Part shown: in pieces, positions 11,073-26,000 of the stretch
How positions within the stretch are numbered: the stretch's first letter is position 1
Layout: each line of letters opens with the position of its first letter
Assembly: GCA_947044365.1 (NCBI GenBank)
Contig: OX345637.1
Span: forward strand, 13,424,916-13,488,915
Source of the DNA: Petrosia ficiformis
Taxonomy: Eukaryota > Porifera > Demospongiae > Haplosclerida > Petrosiidae
Reading direction: 5' to 3'
DNA: 64,000 nucleotides
Translations under genes and position numbers: made by a program
The notes under the pieces: generated by a model
What the model saw: the letters and a program-made list of their open reading frames with translations, nothing else
What the model was told of the DNA's origin: nothing
Database searches by the model: none

Positions 11073-14000
11073 ATGACATCAATGAATCTTCTACTTCCAC
11101 TGTTGGCACTTTTCAGTGTTGATCTTACTATAGTCTTCTCAGAGGAACTACGTAAGTATATATACTATTGCCTGTCCACGCAATCTGGTGGGTAGCTGAT
11201 ACATTTTACTTGCTATAAAACTGGAAATCGTGGGTATAGCTAGTGCCATCATACAGTGGGGTCGTTTTGTTTGCCCCAGTTAAGAGGGAGAGCACTGCAT
11301 TTAAATTAATCCTACAAAGTGCTTGGGGACTTTGGAGTGTCGGTAAGCAAGTGGGTAGAAGTAGTACTCCATGTCAGAGAAGGAGCCACAATTGGGGAGG
11401 AGAAAGTAAGCAGTGGCCAAAATATATGCAGCAGAGACACCAGTATTACAAATGAGAAGAATTTTGAAAAACAAGCTCTGTCCTCTAAGATGTATTAAAA
11501 GTACCCAAAATGGGGAAGATACCGCATTTTTAACCCCTACAGTACGCGATACGTATTATTAACCCATACTACACGGGAGGATTTCGAAAATTAGCGAGGG
11601 TCTGCTACCTTCCACTGCTGGTAGTAAACGACAATGATACTCATGCAACCATCAATTTTGTAAATTACAATCTGTTAGTCATTTGAAAATGTCTACAGTT
11701 AGCCACTGTGAGTTTATAATGTTTGGTTGAAATAAGTTATCCGTTTGAAGATAATAATGCTGTAAATAATAACTAAGCCCACCATCTGCAAAGAACAGAG
11801 TGGGGCAACAGCCCCTCTTTCATATCCCTATGATTGCATTCATTAAGCAATTTTATAAAATATGTAAATAAATTTTAACTTGTACACATATGTATAATGA
11901 ATCCGGTTCTTACTCCATCAGTACATAGTACATTATATAATTGTCAGTATAATAATCCCAAGTTCTGAAAGCTCTGAAACTCTGCCCAGTATATATTGAT
12001 CTATCGCAATCACATGATATCTAGTGCGTGAATAGGAGAGTGCTGTATGGGTTAAAAATTATCTAGTATACGTATCCGGTCCTCTTAACCGGTTGATTTC
12101 CCAAAACAGACACTTTTAATATATGCCTCTAAGGGTAAAATTAATTAATAATGAAAACCCGCAATGAATGATCAATACAAAATGAAAATCTTGTTCTAAA
12201 GGGGAAAGTGGTTACTTAGTCTATATTACTGTAGTCCTCTGTCCACATGGTTACTAATTTTGTACATGCTGGCCATGGAACATGTACATAATTAATAACC
12301 TTTGCAATGTTGGTGGTCTAGTTGTCATGCATATCGTACTCATTGTACTCCTCATAAATATACAATTACAAGCAAAGCAGTTACTGATTGTGAATTAAAT
12401 ATGACATACAACTCTGTCAATAGTTTTTTTGCAGCATCCAGAAAGCATAGTTGCTATTAATGGTGAAATAGTAGATTGGCAATGCAAGGCCAAAGGAAGT
12501 GATGAAATCCAGTTTTTAGTAAACAACACATTTGCATCTGACAAACGTGTTGATGATAAAGGATTCGTTCAAACTGTTCTTGAAGATGTCAATAACACAA
12601 CACAACGGATAAATCTAACAGCAACTGCATTAACACAATACAATAATACTGAAATACAATGTGCAGCTTTTATCACTAGTGGAAATGCAACAGTACTATT
12701 CAGTAACATTGGTAACCTGTCGGTACAAGGTAAATCACTAAATATTAACCTGTTTTCTTGTACTAATGTAATATAATATTACAGGTCCATTATCATCAGT
12801 TGGTGGTATATCTCATTATTTTATTGATTCCTCAAGTCTCAATATGTCATGGAATCCACCATTCACTCTTCCTGGGACACATATCACTGGATATAACATA
12901 TCAGTTACTAGTATCATGTTCAATATATCTCAGTTTATTACTGATACTTACTATGTGTTAACAGCTCCTAATAATACTGATCCATGTGATGAGATCAGTA
13001 TAACAGTATCAGGTTATAATGGAGCAGGGAATGGAGAAATGACTACTATATCATCACTATATTTTCCTGAAGGTGATAAATGTTTTGTTGCATTTTCGAA
13101 TTAATCATTACTGACAATGTTGATTATTAGTTGTCAATGTGTATTTATGTTCTTCATAGTGAGTTAACTCATGTCATATTTTTTTCCAGTACCTGCTCTT
13201 GATACCAGTATTCAAGTAACCACTGTACTAGTAGTCACTGGTAAAATGGTAGTAATAAGACTACTTGTGAATGTAAGTAAATGATTATTATATACATGTT
13301 TAATTATGTAATTATAATTATATTATTTGGAATTTGTAAGTGTGACTATGTTAGCCAGAGTAGCAACCCATGTAGAGTGTGTATGTATTTGCCAACTCCA
13401 GTGTATTTTAGTCTCCAACCACTGGTTCACTGTTAACAAATGAAATGGTGTCTGGTGACTTTAGTGCTATTTGGCATTGAGCCTGATTTTGAGTCACCAA
13501 TCAGAATGTTCAAGGTTTGTGGTATTGCAGTTACGAGCTTTTGTAGCAAGCATATGGTTCAGTTTGTAATACTTGCCCAATTCTAACTGTGAAAATTCAT
13601 TTGTCACAACTTTGTGGCTGTATCTATATGCATTCATTCATCTAACAGAGAATGCAATATTATCTGCAGCATCAACTCATTTGTGCCTACATTAGAATAT
13701 ATATCTGATGAATGTCCTCACGATTCTGTGTGAGGTTATGTTTCACATGCATTTCTCAGTATTTAAGCATTGACAATACTTTTGACACCATTTTTAGATT
13801 TTTAAAGTGTTCATTATTGTCATTGTACTTTATGTATATTTCAATTATATCCAGTGGAGTATCTTCATTAGACCAGAGGTTGTTAATTTTTTTGTTTCTC
13901 ATTAACCGCCCGCATCAAAATTCATAGCTGCAAAAAATTTGACCTTTATGTCACTTTCGCATCGCACATTTCACACAATGATTCAACAATAATTACCTTA

Positions 14001-17000
14001 CAAATTTCAATTTTGTGTGGTTGGTTGATACCCTAATCGTTTTTATACTATAGTTCTTACTATTTAGTTCACCATGTCAGTTATATGCTTCTCAAAAGGG
14101 CTAATACTGTATTAATGATGTTTTTCAATTGGTTTTTGAAAGAAATATTTGTGGTTTGTTGTGATACCGACCTGCCTGCATTAATCATTGTTGAACTTTA
14201 GGTGAGAAACTAGAAATCAATAATCCCTGGCCTTAGTTAACACACACCCTCAAATCAATATCATCGGTATTAGTATCAAACCATGGCGTGTTAGGATTAG
14301 TACAACAGTAACTCATATTCATCACAATTCTGTGTTTGACATATAAACTGATGATGAGTTTATACAACATAATTATGAAACTGAAAATAATATGGATAGG
14401 ATGCACATGCAGCCTTTATTTTTCATGTTAATAATGTACCTATATATTAGACAAAAACAACAGTTGATTATAATAATGTCTTTCAAATTCTATCTCAGCA
14501 AACTATGGATGACTGTACACCCTATAGGTGCAAGTATCATGTACCATCTCTTTATTGCTGATCATGTGACCTGTGGCCAATCAGAGTACAGATATTGCGT
14601 CACGTGATTGACCATTAAATCACTTATTGCACACTTTTGCGTGCAATAAATAGTTATTGCACACTTTGCTCACCTCTACTAACGAAGCTGCTTCAACGAC
14701 AGTGGTAGTTCGCCAGATCATCAATAAATCACTTAGAACACACTTGACAGTGGATTGTGTGTTTCAATGTAGCACTTGGGCGGTCAATAAAGGTCTCGTT
14801 TACATAACGCACTCGCCTTCGGCTCGTGCATTATGTAAACTCGACCTTTATTGACCCGCCCTCGTGCTACATTAAAACACGTAATCACGATAAAGTGTGT
14901 TCTAACTATTACATAATCCTGCACGTATGCACTACATGTGCATAATATTATACTAAAAATTATTATTATTCATACTTATATATGCACAGGTTAGTGAACT
15001 ATGTCCTGGTGAATATCCCACTACTACTGACATAAAAATTGCTAATTCAACTGATGATACAGTGGGACAATTTAATGATGTACTGTTAAAAGATGAATCA
15101 CAGACCCATATACTCACTCCTGTGAATAATATTACACTTAAGCTGGATATTAGTTATGCTGTACAAATGTATTTTAGTAATCTGGATGGAGAGTTTAATA
15201 TCACATCTTTTGTTAGCTCAAGTGAGTTACCACTTGGTTGCAACTATGTTTCTATTTTGCCTTCTGTATTATAGTGATGCATGATATTCAGTCAATTGAT
15301 ATAACTAGTACAAGTGGAGAAGTGTGTGTGGTGTGTAGATTCTCTACAAATACTACAGCAGTAGGTTGTGAAGTACAGCTACAAAATAACAATATCATAC
15401 AAACAGGAAGGTTTAATAGAGATGTCAACAACAGCGCTGAGGGTTGCATATTAAATATTATTAACGGATATTATAACTTGTATGTATATGATGTTGAGAA
15501 TGATAACACACTGAGTCAATTACCAGCTATTATTAAGAATCAAGTTTTTGTAGATGAACAAACAACCACATCAGTAAAACCTATCTTCACTTATTCTGCT
15601 ATATCTTCATCTTTGACTATCTCTACTACATCAGGTTAGTGTTACTTTGTGCATATCTCATACATCCATTTTCCTTCTAATCTGTAAACAATAAACAATA
15701 ACACCTGCAGCCAGAGCCAAAACAACAATCATGTCAACTTTGGTTTTGTCAACTGAGTTATTAATTTCTTCACAAGGTTAGTTCACTTGGGTAATACATA
15801 GAATTCATGAATAATCTAATAACTGTAAAATAATTAATTATAATGTTTAGTGTCTGTATGACTTTGTGGATTGGGTGGGGGAGGGATTATATAAGTGTGA
15901 TGTAAAGACAGGTATATGTGTAATCATTCTATACAGTGTCAGAAGTATTTTACTTATGTACTTAAATATTTCAACAATGACTTTACTCTTTATACGTTAG
16001 TCACATATACTTCCACATCAATACCAGATGAAGGTCATTTAAAGGAAATTTTGATAGGTAAGTTGTACGTCACTTTAACATCGACTGTGATTTTCATTAT
16101 TTCTTACTAATAGGTGTCTCTGTATTTGGAGTAGTTGTTGTAGTTGTATTGATATTCTTTCTCCTGATAGCTCTGAGAATTTATTTAAAAAGTGAATATG
16201 AAGTATATGTGTGAAATGATTATATTATATTATATTATATTATATAGAACTGTCCCAAAGAAGGAATGTAGAAAATGAACACCAAAGGTAATTTTTAAAT
16301 TATCTGAGTACAGTATGGTATTAGGGGGGGATGGTCACAGAAGAATAGCCACCCATACTTTACAAATGATGTATTAAATTTACTAGAATACAATATCTAC
16401 AATTTAAATTGGCAATAATCATCAGTGGCTTAAAGAACTGTCAAGGGGCAAACTGATATATTTGATGTACTTGACTTTGTCTTGTTTTTTAACGATTAAG
16501 TTTAATGTACACATCACTATACAGCAATGACTACATTATACTTTCTACTGACAGTTAATGTTCAGAGCTCATAGAGTGACTCACTACATGTGCGGTTTAA
16601 CATTCCACAGTGGCAAGGGTTCTGCACTTCATTTTTGTATTGCTAGTGGCAAGGGTTCTGCACAGCACAGCCAGCATTTTTATATTGCTATGAAATTTTA
16701 ATAAACCACTTCTTTATAGTCCTACATAAGTACAACTCCTTGTCTTTTGCTTTATAGCAGTGTAGGTAATCATGTAGGGCTATTATGGAAGTGGTTTGTT
16801 TAAATTTTAGTTTTACATTAGTATCACCCTGACTTTGTTTGTATATTTTGTGGGTTTTAATATCCCTACATCTGTTTTCAGTGTTATTGAAATAACTATA
16901 TATAATTGATAAGTGATATAGATATATTATAATAGCACTGCAATGAATATTACTATTAATTTTGGTATTCATTTCATTTTCAGAATATTCAAATATTAAC

Positions 17001-20000
17001 TTGCTTACTTGGTTTGTAGTAATATACTACATATTAGTTCCACCACAAATTTGTATATCAAAAATTTGTGTTTTTTCCTGCTAAAACATGTACCATTATC
17101 TGTAACAAAAATTATTGTCTGAGGGAAACCTAAATAAGCAAATGTAGAATATATTGTTCCTAAAAGTGGGAAATATGTTACGTGGTTTATTAAAATTTCA
17201 AAATGTTTCCAATTGTTGTTGACTAATGTAAACGACAATTGGAAACATTTTGTTTTCAAATAATTCCGAATGGAGTTTTGAACAAGATCTTGCTGGCAAT
17301 ATCCATGTTTGAGTTAGGCTTTAGGTAGTTTCGGCTGAATCATTTGGCAATCTTCGTATTGTCTTACTCACAATCTTCAATTTCACTATTCATACCTAGC
17401 CACCATAATTATGCACACATTCTGCTAAACTCTTCCTTCAAAATATGTCTGGATGACATTCGTGCAGTTGTACATTCAATGATTTCCTACCGGATGGAAG
17501 GATGCCTACTCTAGATCCTAACAATATACAGATATTCAAAGTTCATCTTTAATAGACATTAGACACAAATAGTAAAATTTCTGTTAGAGATAAGAGTTCT
17601 GTATATATAGAATCATGATGTTAGCTGATTTTTATAGGTTGGGTAGACGATTCATAGCATCTGCATTCATGTGCTTGTGTGTTGAGCAAAAGGCTAATGT
17701 ATATGCATTAGACAAGAGTATTACTGCCCAATGTTTGTATTCAGCCTGAAGCCTGGACATGCAGGGATTTCTTTTCCTCATGGCACAATGTCTTTAGAGC
17801 TAAGGGATCTGTATGTAATCATAAGCTATAATCTCCTATATAGTATAATAAAAATGGATTTCCAAAAACATAAGGATGGATTTATTTACCCTAAACACAA
17901 ACCATACACTTTATTTCAGAGTCTGAAAATGTACAAGAAATTATGTGCTAGTACAGTACCGATGCCATATCACACAACAGAGATAAGGGTCACGATGTTT
18001 GAGTGCCTGAGATGATGTTAGTAAGTTTAGATTTCTCAAATACGTTATGCTCTACATCCGCCATGACATTTCTTTTCTATAATAACTCAATACTACAAGA
18101 TACAATTTCAGTTGTGCAACATTTTTTGGGCTACAATATTTTTTTCGAAGTGGGTACAGAACTTCGTCATCTACCGTACAGCAGGTTTATTTCGTGGACA
18201 TAAATATTCGCAGTAAGAGAAAACGTTCTAATAGTTGCTGTATTTCGTGGAGCAAATATAGATGACGCACGCAAAAATTAAATTTCACCACGTGATAGTT
18301 ATAAATGTCTGGTGCTGTATTTGTTGAGAGAAATTGTTGTGTTCGTGGCTACTATGTTTATAAAGACCTTTGGAAGGCAGTAATCGATGAAGAACTCGAA
18401 TGTAAGAGGGAGACTACTAACTCAAAAGACCACTACGCAGTTGCTGTTTTCAAAAATGGAGAAATAGTTGGTCATCTACCAACTCACGTGTTTGTTCTCT
18501 GTTTATCAAGAGAGGAGGAGTTATCATCTGTCGAGTGACAGGCAGACAACGCTATTCCTCTGATCTTCCTCAAGGTGGTCTAGAGATACCGTGTAGACAA
18601 TGATGTTTTTCACACTGCACACACGTGGTAGAAATATATACGGTATGAAATGTCAACTGTTCTAAAAATTCACTGGATAAAAAGTTTCATGCAATGTTAT
18701 TTTCGCGTTTCTTAATTGACCGCGAATTTAAGCGAAAATAAATTTGGAGTTAAAAATACCAGCTATACGGTATCTTGCATCCCGAGACTGAACTGTATAT
18801 TTGTCTTTTCTTTTCAATACCTCTTCCAGATGCTCCTCATCTGTGGCCCCTTTGACAATTATATAACTTCGATATAAACAATGACTCCAGGAATGCCTTG
18901 AACGATTCTGTCCATTGATCTATGGAATATACAACTGCCAGATGTGGTGCCAAACAGGAGATGATTTTATGACCACGAACTTCTTAGTTTCTTTGTCATG
19001 TTGTATTTGCTGGTACTCTTGCATCAAATCTTATTTAGTTTTACTTCCAATAGGGCCAAGAGTAACTCTTCAAATCTTGGGATAATGTAACAGTCCAGTT
19101 TTAAGAGAGAATTACTGTTACTTTAAAATCCACGAAAAATACATACTGTTCTCCCAGACTTTTACATTAGTGCTGCTAATTCGACAAACTATCTATTACC
19201 TCCATCTATCACTAACTTATCCAATTGGTCTTCACTTTTTGGCTACATAGAATTAAGGGTTGGAACATGGCTTTAAATAATTTGGTTGACATTTGTGTCC
19301 AGCTGAATCTTTGCTTTTAATCCATCAATACACCTATCTATACCTTTCTAAAAAATTTAAAAGAAACTTCTTGAGTAACAACTGCAAGTTATCTTCATCT
19401 ATAAAATATAATGTCTGACAATCCATGTTCATACGATATTCAAACAGTGAGTAAAAAATCTATTTGTTCTGAGTCTTCATTAAGAAGTTATAATTATAAA
19501 GAAATGTGTATAATTGGTGAAATTGTTGAGCAAGCAATAGTGTCATGGATATTGTATATTCTTAATTCTAATTTACTTTAACTAGGCAGCAACACTTTAT
19601 TTTCATATAGAATGATAAAAATCATCTGCGAAAACCATAAAGACTTCCCAACTTTCTGTTCTTCGCAGTGGGCCTTTTAAGCAAAAAGTCACCATTAATG
19701 ACGTCACACTGCAAATAAAACTCATTTGAGCTTCCACTGGCAAAATCACTGGTAATAATGATTATAATAAGTAAAACCATTGTATGCACCTTGCAATTGG
19801 GCCTATATATATACACCAGTATTTCTGTAATCTACAAACGTTATCCACTATTCAGAAAAACAATAGAACAATAGTAATAAACAACATTTTCAGTAAAAAT
19901 GAAAGTGGTTATTTAATTTTGGGTGCTATATTAACCTCCTGTGTTAGTACCATCCTGATCGTGTTTGCATGTTTTTGAGTTTTGAAATCCCTACATCTTT

Positions 20001-23000
20001 CATTTTTATTGACAATGTTTTTTATTATTCTTGTATTTATAATAATTACAAGAATAATAAAAAACATTTCCAATAAAAAGGGAAGAAGATGTAGGGATGT
20101 CAAAACCCAAAAAGGATGCGAACAAGGTTAGGTGGGGCCCAAATTTAAACAAACCACTTCCATATAACCCTACATAAGTACTTAAACCACTATAAAGCAA
20201 AATACGAAGAGCTGTACTTATGTAGGGTTATATGGAAGTGGTTTGTTTAAATTTGGGCCCCACCTAACCTTGTTCGCATCCTTTTTGGGTTTTGACATCC
20301 CTACATCTTCTTTCATTTTTATTGGAAATGTTTTTTATTATTCTTGTTTTCATTGCTTTTTTTTCTTAATGATGTGAATATTTTTGTACATTGTAGAAGT
20401 ACCGGTGTAAGTTATATATCATATCATTCAATCATAAAGTTTGTTCATCAATGAAGGTCAGTCTTTTATTATATATCAATTATTTATGAATTGATTATCA
20501 TTCTCTTTCACTTACAGATGATGTCTATTCTCTTAGCTACAGAACTGTCTGCAGTCCTACAAGAAGTAGTGTCAGTCACTGTGTCAACAATTCACTATTC
20601 CAATGCTTATAGCATAGTATATAATATTATTATACAATGACTTTAATATTAATCATTATTATAAGAATGTATTTCCTCACAAATTTTATTACTATGCCAT
20701 CTTCCATGTTATGAGTGTACAAATGCGCATGCGCAATTAAAGACCACGTGACTTAATCAACTAAAATGGCGTCCGATTCGAGATAAATTCTTTGTAGTCG
20801 TTGAGACTGTCTTCTTTCATAGTATCTAAATAGATCATCTTGCTACTTTCAGACCAGAATTTTACTATAAATGCGACTGGAATTGTACTAGAATCAGCGT
20901 GATAGTTCAACAAACAAAAAAAATGATTTGTCTGATAAATATTAATATTAATCATATATGATGAAGATTTTGCCAGTTTGGCCACCTGCCGGTTCTCTAC
21001 CTTAGCGACAATGTTTGGCCATTTAGAAGGTGTTGGTAGTCATAAAAATACTAGATATGAATAGGTATGTGTGCACTGGCGTGTTTAAGGGGGGGGCCTG
21101 GGGGGGCCCAGGCCCCCCCTGTTGTCAGAGCATTGAATCAGTAGACCCACGAAGATCGTGAACAGCATCATCAATAATAGACCATTATGTACGTAACGTA
21201 CGTCGCAACGTCGACCACACCTCTAATGAATAAATCACGCCATTATTACACCAATACAGCTAGGTACTAGGCCCCCCTGGTATTCAGGTCTGGGCACGCC
21301 ACTGTATGTGTGTATTAAAACATACCTGTATATATTACCAGAGATTTCAAGCTCATCACTCAGTTGCAATTGAAATGTATGGGCGGCCATTTTTTTTCCG
21401 TGCCATCCCTACATAGAGAGTACTACCGTACTCTCTGATAAGTTTGTGTTACATACAATCAATGAATTGCAATTTATTCACATGTATGCTAGGTTTAATC
21501 ACTTTTATAACAAGCACCAACAGATGGGACCCTGGCCATAATACGTGGCAAAGTAATAGTACATGTGAAACAAACAATAGTCATTTATAAACATACACAA
21601 ATAAATCATAGTGATAAATATCATGTGTGTTATGTATATATTATTACTCATTTGTATGAGTCTGTGTTTTATAATCATGAAAAAGGTTAACTTCAGATTG
21701 TTTAATGCATATAAAAGGTATAAAGTAACAAAAGTCAAGGATGAAAATTCTGCTATCATCTAAAGTAAAACTGTGAAGGACTGAATGGCAACTGAACTCA
21801 ATTTAATATCTATTTTTAAATACAAGAAGTACATGAAAAATACATGCACTCTGTAATATATTTTTACATTTTAGTCTCTGTTTCATCTAGAAAAAAGAAA
21901 GAAAGGTCATCTGTAAAGCACTTAACAATCCTTAGAAAAACACTTACGCGTGTGCGAATCGCGTGCACAACACATTACTTGAAATAAGTAGAGCTAGAAA
22001 GTAATAAGATTAATTGGAGCTAGTGCTCAAGGTTGTAGCCAGGACTACTAAAAGTTTTAGTATAATTTATAATTTGAAGTCTGCCAGTAGCATGTTTGAA
22101 CTACCAATGTTTTTAGTATTCCCAGACATTTGCAAACAGACAGACACCAGACACACAATAGGATTACTATATATGGAAGACCAGAAAGACATTCCGATTT
22201 TGCATCACTGAATCATAGGGTCTCACGTAGTTAGGGTTCCATTCAGAATCAAATTTTTCGGATTGGAACCCTAACTTTATAAGATCCTATGGTTCGGACA
22301 TTCGAACATGAAAGTTGAGAATCGGACTGTCTCTCTGGGCTTCCATACAATGGAATTGTCCCTCTGGGCTTCCATAACTATATCTTCCACCTATGTTTTG
22401 CAGCAAAGGGTAAATATTTGAAGGTGCTGTTGATAACTTTGATATAAATAGCATACTGAACTTCTTTTAGGCATTGACATCCCCTAAATTTCAATAGAAT
22501 GCATGGTTTGTATTTTATTTGCATAAAATAGTGTTGCCTTTACAATTTCTGAAGGTCTGAGAGTCCATCTGGAACTTCAATCAATTCTGATGAGCAACCA
22601 CTATTAATAAAAGAGGTATTGTAACTGAAAATTGTGTTGTCATAATGATAATTTCAATATTAATTTTATTCTTTACTAATTTCTTTCTATAGCCATCACT
22701 GATATCTAAATCTGAGAATCTTGACACTTCTTTATGTAAGCAATAATGTTTTTATGCTAATAATTATTGTAAGGTCTAATAGCATAGTGTTGTTTTTGTT
22801 AACTATAATAATTAAATTCCTGTTTAGTGACTTTAGTTAACTAAACTATAAGTAAAATGCAGCTCTGCTGCAATAACTATAACTAAATAAAATGATCTAA
22901 GGTTTCTTTGCTTGTTTCAACACAGATCGATTTGATGACACAACTGAGATGCTACTTGATGAGAATGGATTATTTTATCACTCTTACGAGTATGGAATTA

Positions 23001-26000
23001 CAATCATTATACCTCCTGGAGCAGTTCAGCAACAATGTACTTTACGATTTGGATCATGTTTAGTACTTCCTCATTTTATATCTAATGGCTCTTTCATACC
23101 AGTCTCTCCATTTGTAAGGATAGACATTGATATTGTGTTGTTAAAACCTGCTGAACTATATATTCCCCATTATGCTGATATTAGCAGTGATAAAGACAAA
23201 AAGAAACTATTTGTGTTAAGTACTGAAGATAACACTTCAGAAAAGGAAGACCCATTTATATTTACAGTTAACACAGAAGCTAGTGTTAGTTTCTCACCAA
23301 CATTAGCCACAATTCATACAAAACATTTCTGTTCAACGTGTATTGCAACTAAAAGTAAAAACCCACCACCCAAGAGATATCATTTATTGTGTGCAGAAAA
23401 AAGGGTTGAAAATGGTGGTTTACATGTGGATATATGTATAATGTATCATATCAAATGCTTAGAGGTAATCATAATCAATAGGTATGACCAAGGCTTTTAT
23501 ACATTAATTTTTATTATAGAAAGTTAAGGAACAGTTCAAAGAACATGATGATGTTTCCTGTTGTGGTCCTGTTTTCTTCAGTGATAATAGTAGTGGTGTC
23601 AGTATTACACTTGATCCGAATCGTGTTCCTGGTTGGATAATTAGTCATCCTGGTATTTATTGTGAACATGTAAGTTATTTCTATAATTACAAGTCTTTGC
23701 TGATGTAAATCATATTTATGCAGATAACAGAAGACATGATTGACTTCTATAAGGTACTAGATTGTACTCCAGAATCAGTGACTGATGGTGATATTGAAAC
23801 ACTGAAGATATATGAGAAAGAGAAGCAATATCCACCACGATTTCAACTCTTATTTTCTCCGGTTGATTCACAAAGTGATAGTACTGAAGCTGAAGTGAAA
23901 TTATCTTTACCTGGACTTAATGCTGAATATTCTAAAACAATCAGATTATGCAAGAAAGAAACAGGTATATCATGTGTATGTGTTTATATTTCATCTATAA
24001 ACTAATACTACACAGAAAATTTATTTCTTTTTAAAAAAATGAATGGGCAATGAATTGATGATATTCTAATTCCTCGCAGAGTTCTGTCAAAAAATTGAAG
24101 TCTCATCAACTCTTTTTTTTTCACGCAGTAAGCCCTTGTATCCTGAATTGTCAAGAAATGGTAAGTCAAGCTCATGATTTGAAATTTTTCACTCTCTTCA
24201 TATTTATAGACTCTGAGCATGACACATTCTTCATTAATATCATGGAATACTTGCAATCAAAAGAACATTTAAACTGGTTTAAGCTTGGTTATTATATGGA
24301 TCTTCCAGTTCCAGACCTTCATAAAATTGAAATCAATTTGGGTCAAGATAAGAAACGTTGTATAACGCAATTAATGTTTGAATGGAGGAAATTACATCCA
24401 GATGCATCATGGGAGCCAATAGTGGAAGCACTTAAAGACTCAGGATATATGTTACTCTCTACTGTGGTCACTAAACTATGTAAAAATCCTGGTTCTACAG
24501 TTTGGGAGCACACTCATGGTTTGGACTTCAATGATGTAACTGCCTGTTTTCCAAACAGTATGACATAAATATTTTATTTTGAACGTATTATATAGTACAT
24601 GTAATTTTGAAATAATTTATAGCAACGGTTTGATTCATCTGCCAATGCAATCCCTGGAACAACAATCCTAACGATTGCTTTGTGATATCATTAATTAGTC
24701 CAGCAATGTAGACATTGGTTCTCACTTATATTGAACCGTGTATTATGATAATTGTTTTGTAGTATGTATTGTTGCAGCATTTTTCTTCCTACTGGTCTAG
24801 CTTGACCATATCCCCTTTTGCCCATTAATTGACTGAGCCCTTTGGAATGATACAAATGAAAACAGTGATAATCATTGCTAAGAAATAAAATACACCTCAA
24901 TATTTATGCAGCAGGCTAAACTAATTTATGAAAATAAAAAAAATTATGTCTTGATATTATTATTATGGTTCCAAAAACATGTTGTTTTACCCTTTCAGTT
25001 GATTCTGATGCAATCTGAGATAAAGCAACATATTTTTGAAAGTATAATAATCATATTATATATAATTTATATAATTATTTATCCACATTTTTTTAAAAAA
25101 ACAGGTTCAACAATACTAAGTAGCAAACCTGATATCAAAGATCTCAATGAACATGTGGCTAGTAAAATACCTCACAAATGGGAATTGTTTGGAGTGCAAG
25201 TGGGACTAGAGCAATCCGATTTAGATTGTATTCGTATGAAGTGTCATGACTGTAGGCTCCTATTTAATCATTTGTTTAATCTTTGGAAGAGGAAAATACC
25301 TTCTGATTTCACATGGTACAATGTCCTCGAAGTATTGAATTCCAAAAGTATTGAAGAATTTGATTTAGCGGAAAATATTTTTAGAAGTGTAGTCCTACCC
25401 AAGAGCACAATGAGCACTCTTCCATCTCCTATAGCTGTAAAACAAAATCAATACCCACAAAATGAGTCTATTGTAAGGTTCTCACCAGCAACTACACCAT
25501 CACTGAACAGCTCTATACTAACTTCAACTATTCATGTTCATGAAGAAAGAGAGGTATTAGCATCAACAAACAGTAGTTTTATTTCCCTTAATTTCTTAGG
25601 AGTTTACACTAGCCTAAGCTCAGTTAGCAAGGCTGTGCTAAAGAGTTAATCTGACCATAATGCAAACCCATAGACATACTTTGGTTTATGTTTAATTTAC
25701 TCTTCTTCTTTCCTAATTACTTTTTTAACATGGCTTTTACTTCACTTGAGTTAGAGATATCACTTTAATCCAATTCTATTAAACGTATCACACTAGTGCT
25801 TGAATTAGAGAATCATTTTTACTTCACATCACACACACACTGTTTTATAAAGCATTGTGCATCATTTTGTGTGATGTTTTTATTTTTCTCACAGGGAATT
25901 GTCAGTATTGCTTTACAGCCTCGAAATCTTGAGTTTCAGAGTAGCACATCACATGATGATCACGATTTGGAAACTCATTTCATACATCATACGTATAATT

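Larger units (their letters stand above)
16288..22554. other. 6.3-kb intron of receptor B packed with transposon remains
   Basis: This intron separates the juxtamembrane exon from the cytoplasmic exons. It holds a fold-back relic (16690-16960), a decayed gypsy element on the minus strand, a HIRAN-like ORF, a long palindromic block and copy alpha of a three-copy repeat carrying a hAT-like MITE. Phases on the two sides match (2 to 2), which supports one gene across the intron. Confidence 0.6.

Noticed and set aside
12435..12442. Acceptor TTTGCAG at 12434 for the Ig exon of receptor B
   Set aside because: It looks stronger but gives phase 0, while the signal-peptide exon ends in phase 1; the CAG at 12439-12441 keeps the frame. 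Use of the first site would need an extra exon.
24008..24256. Minus-strand 82-codon open frame
   Set aside because: It overlaps the intron and first Death exon of receptor B and has no domain.
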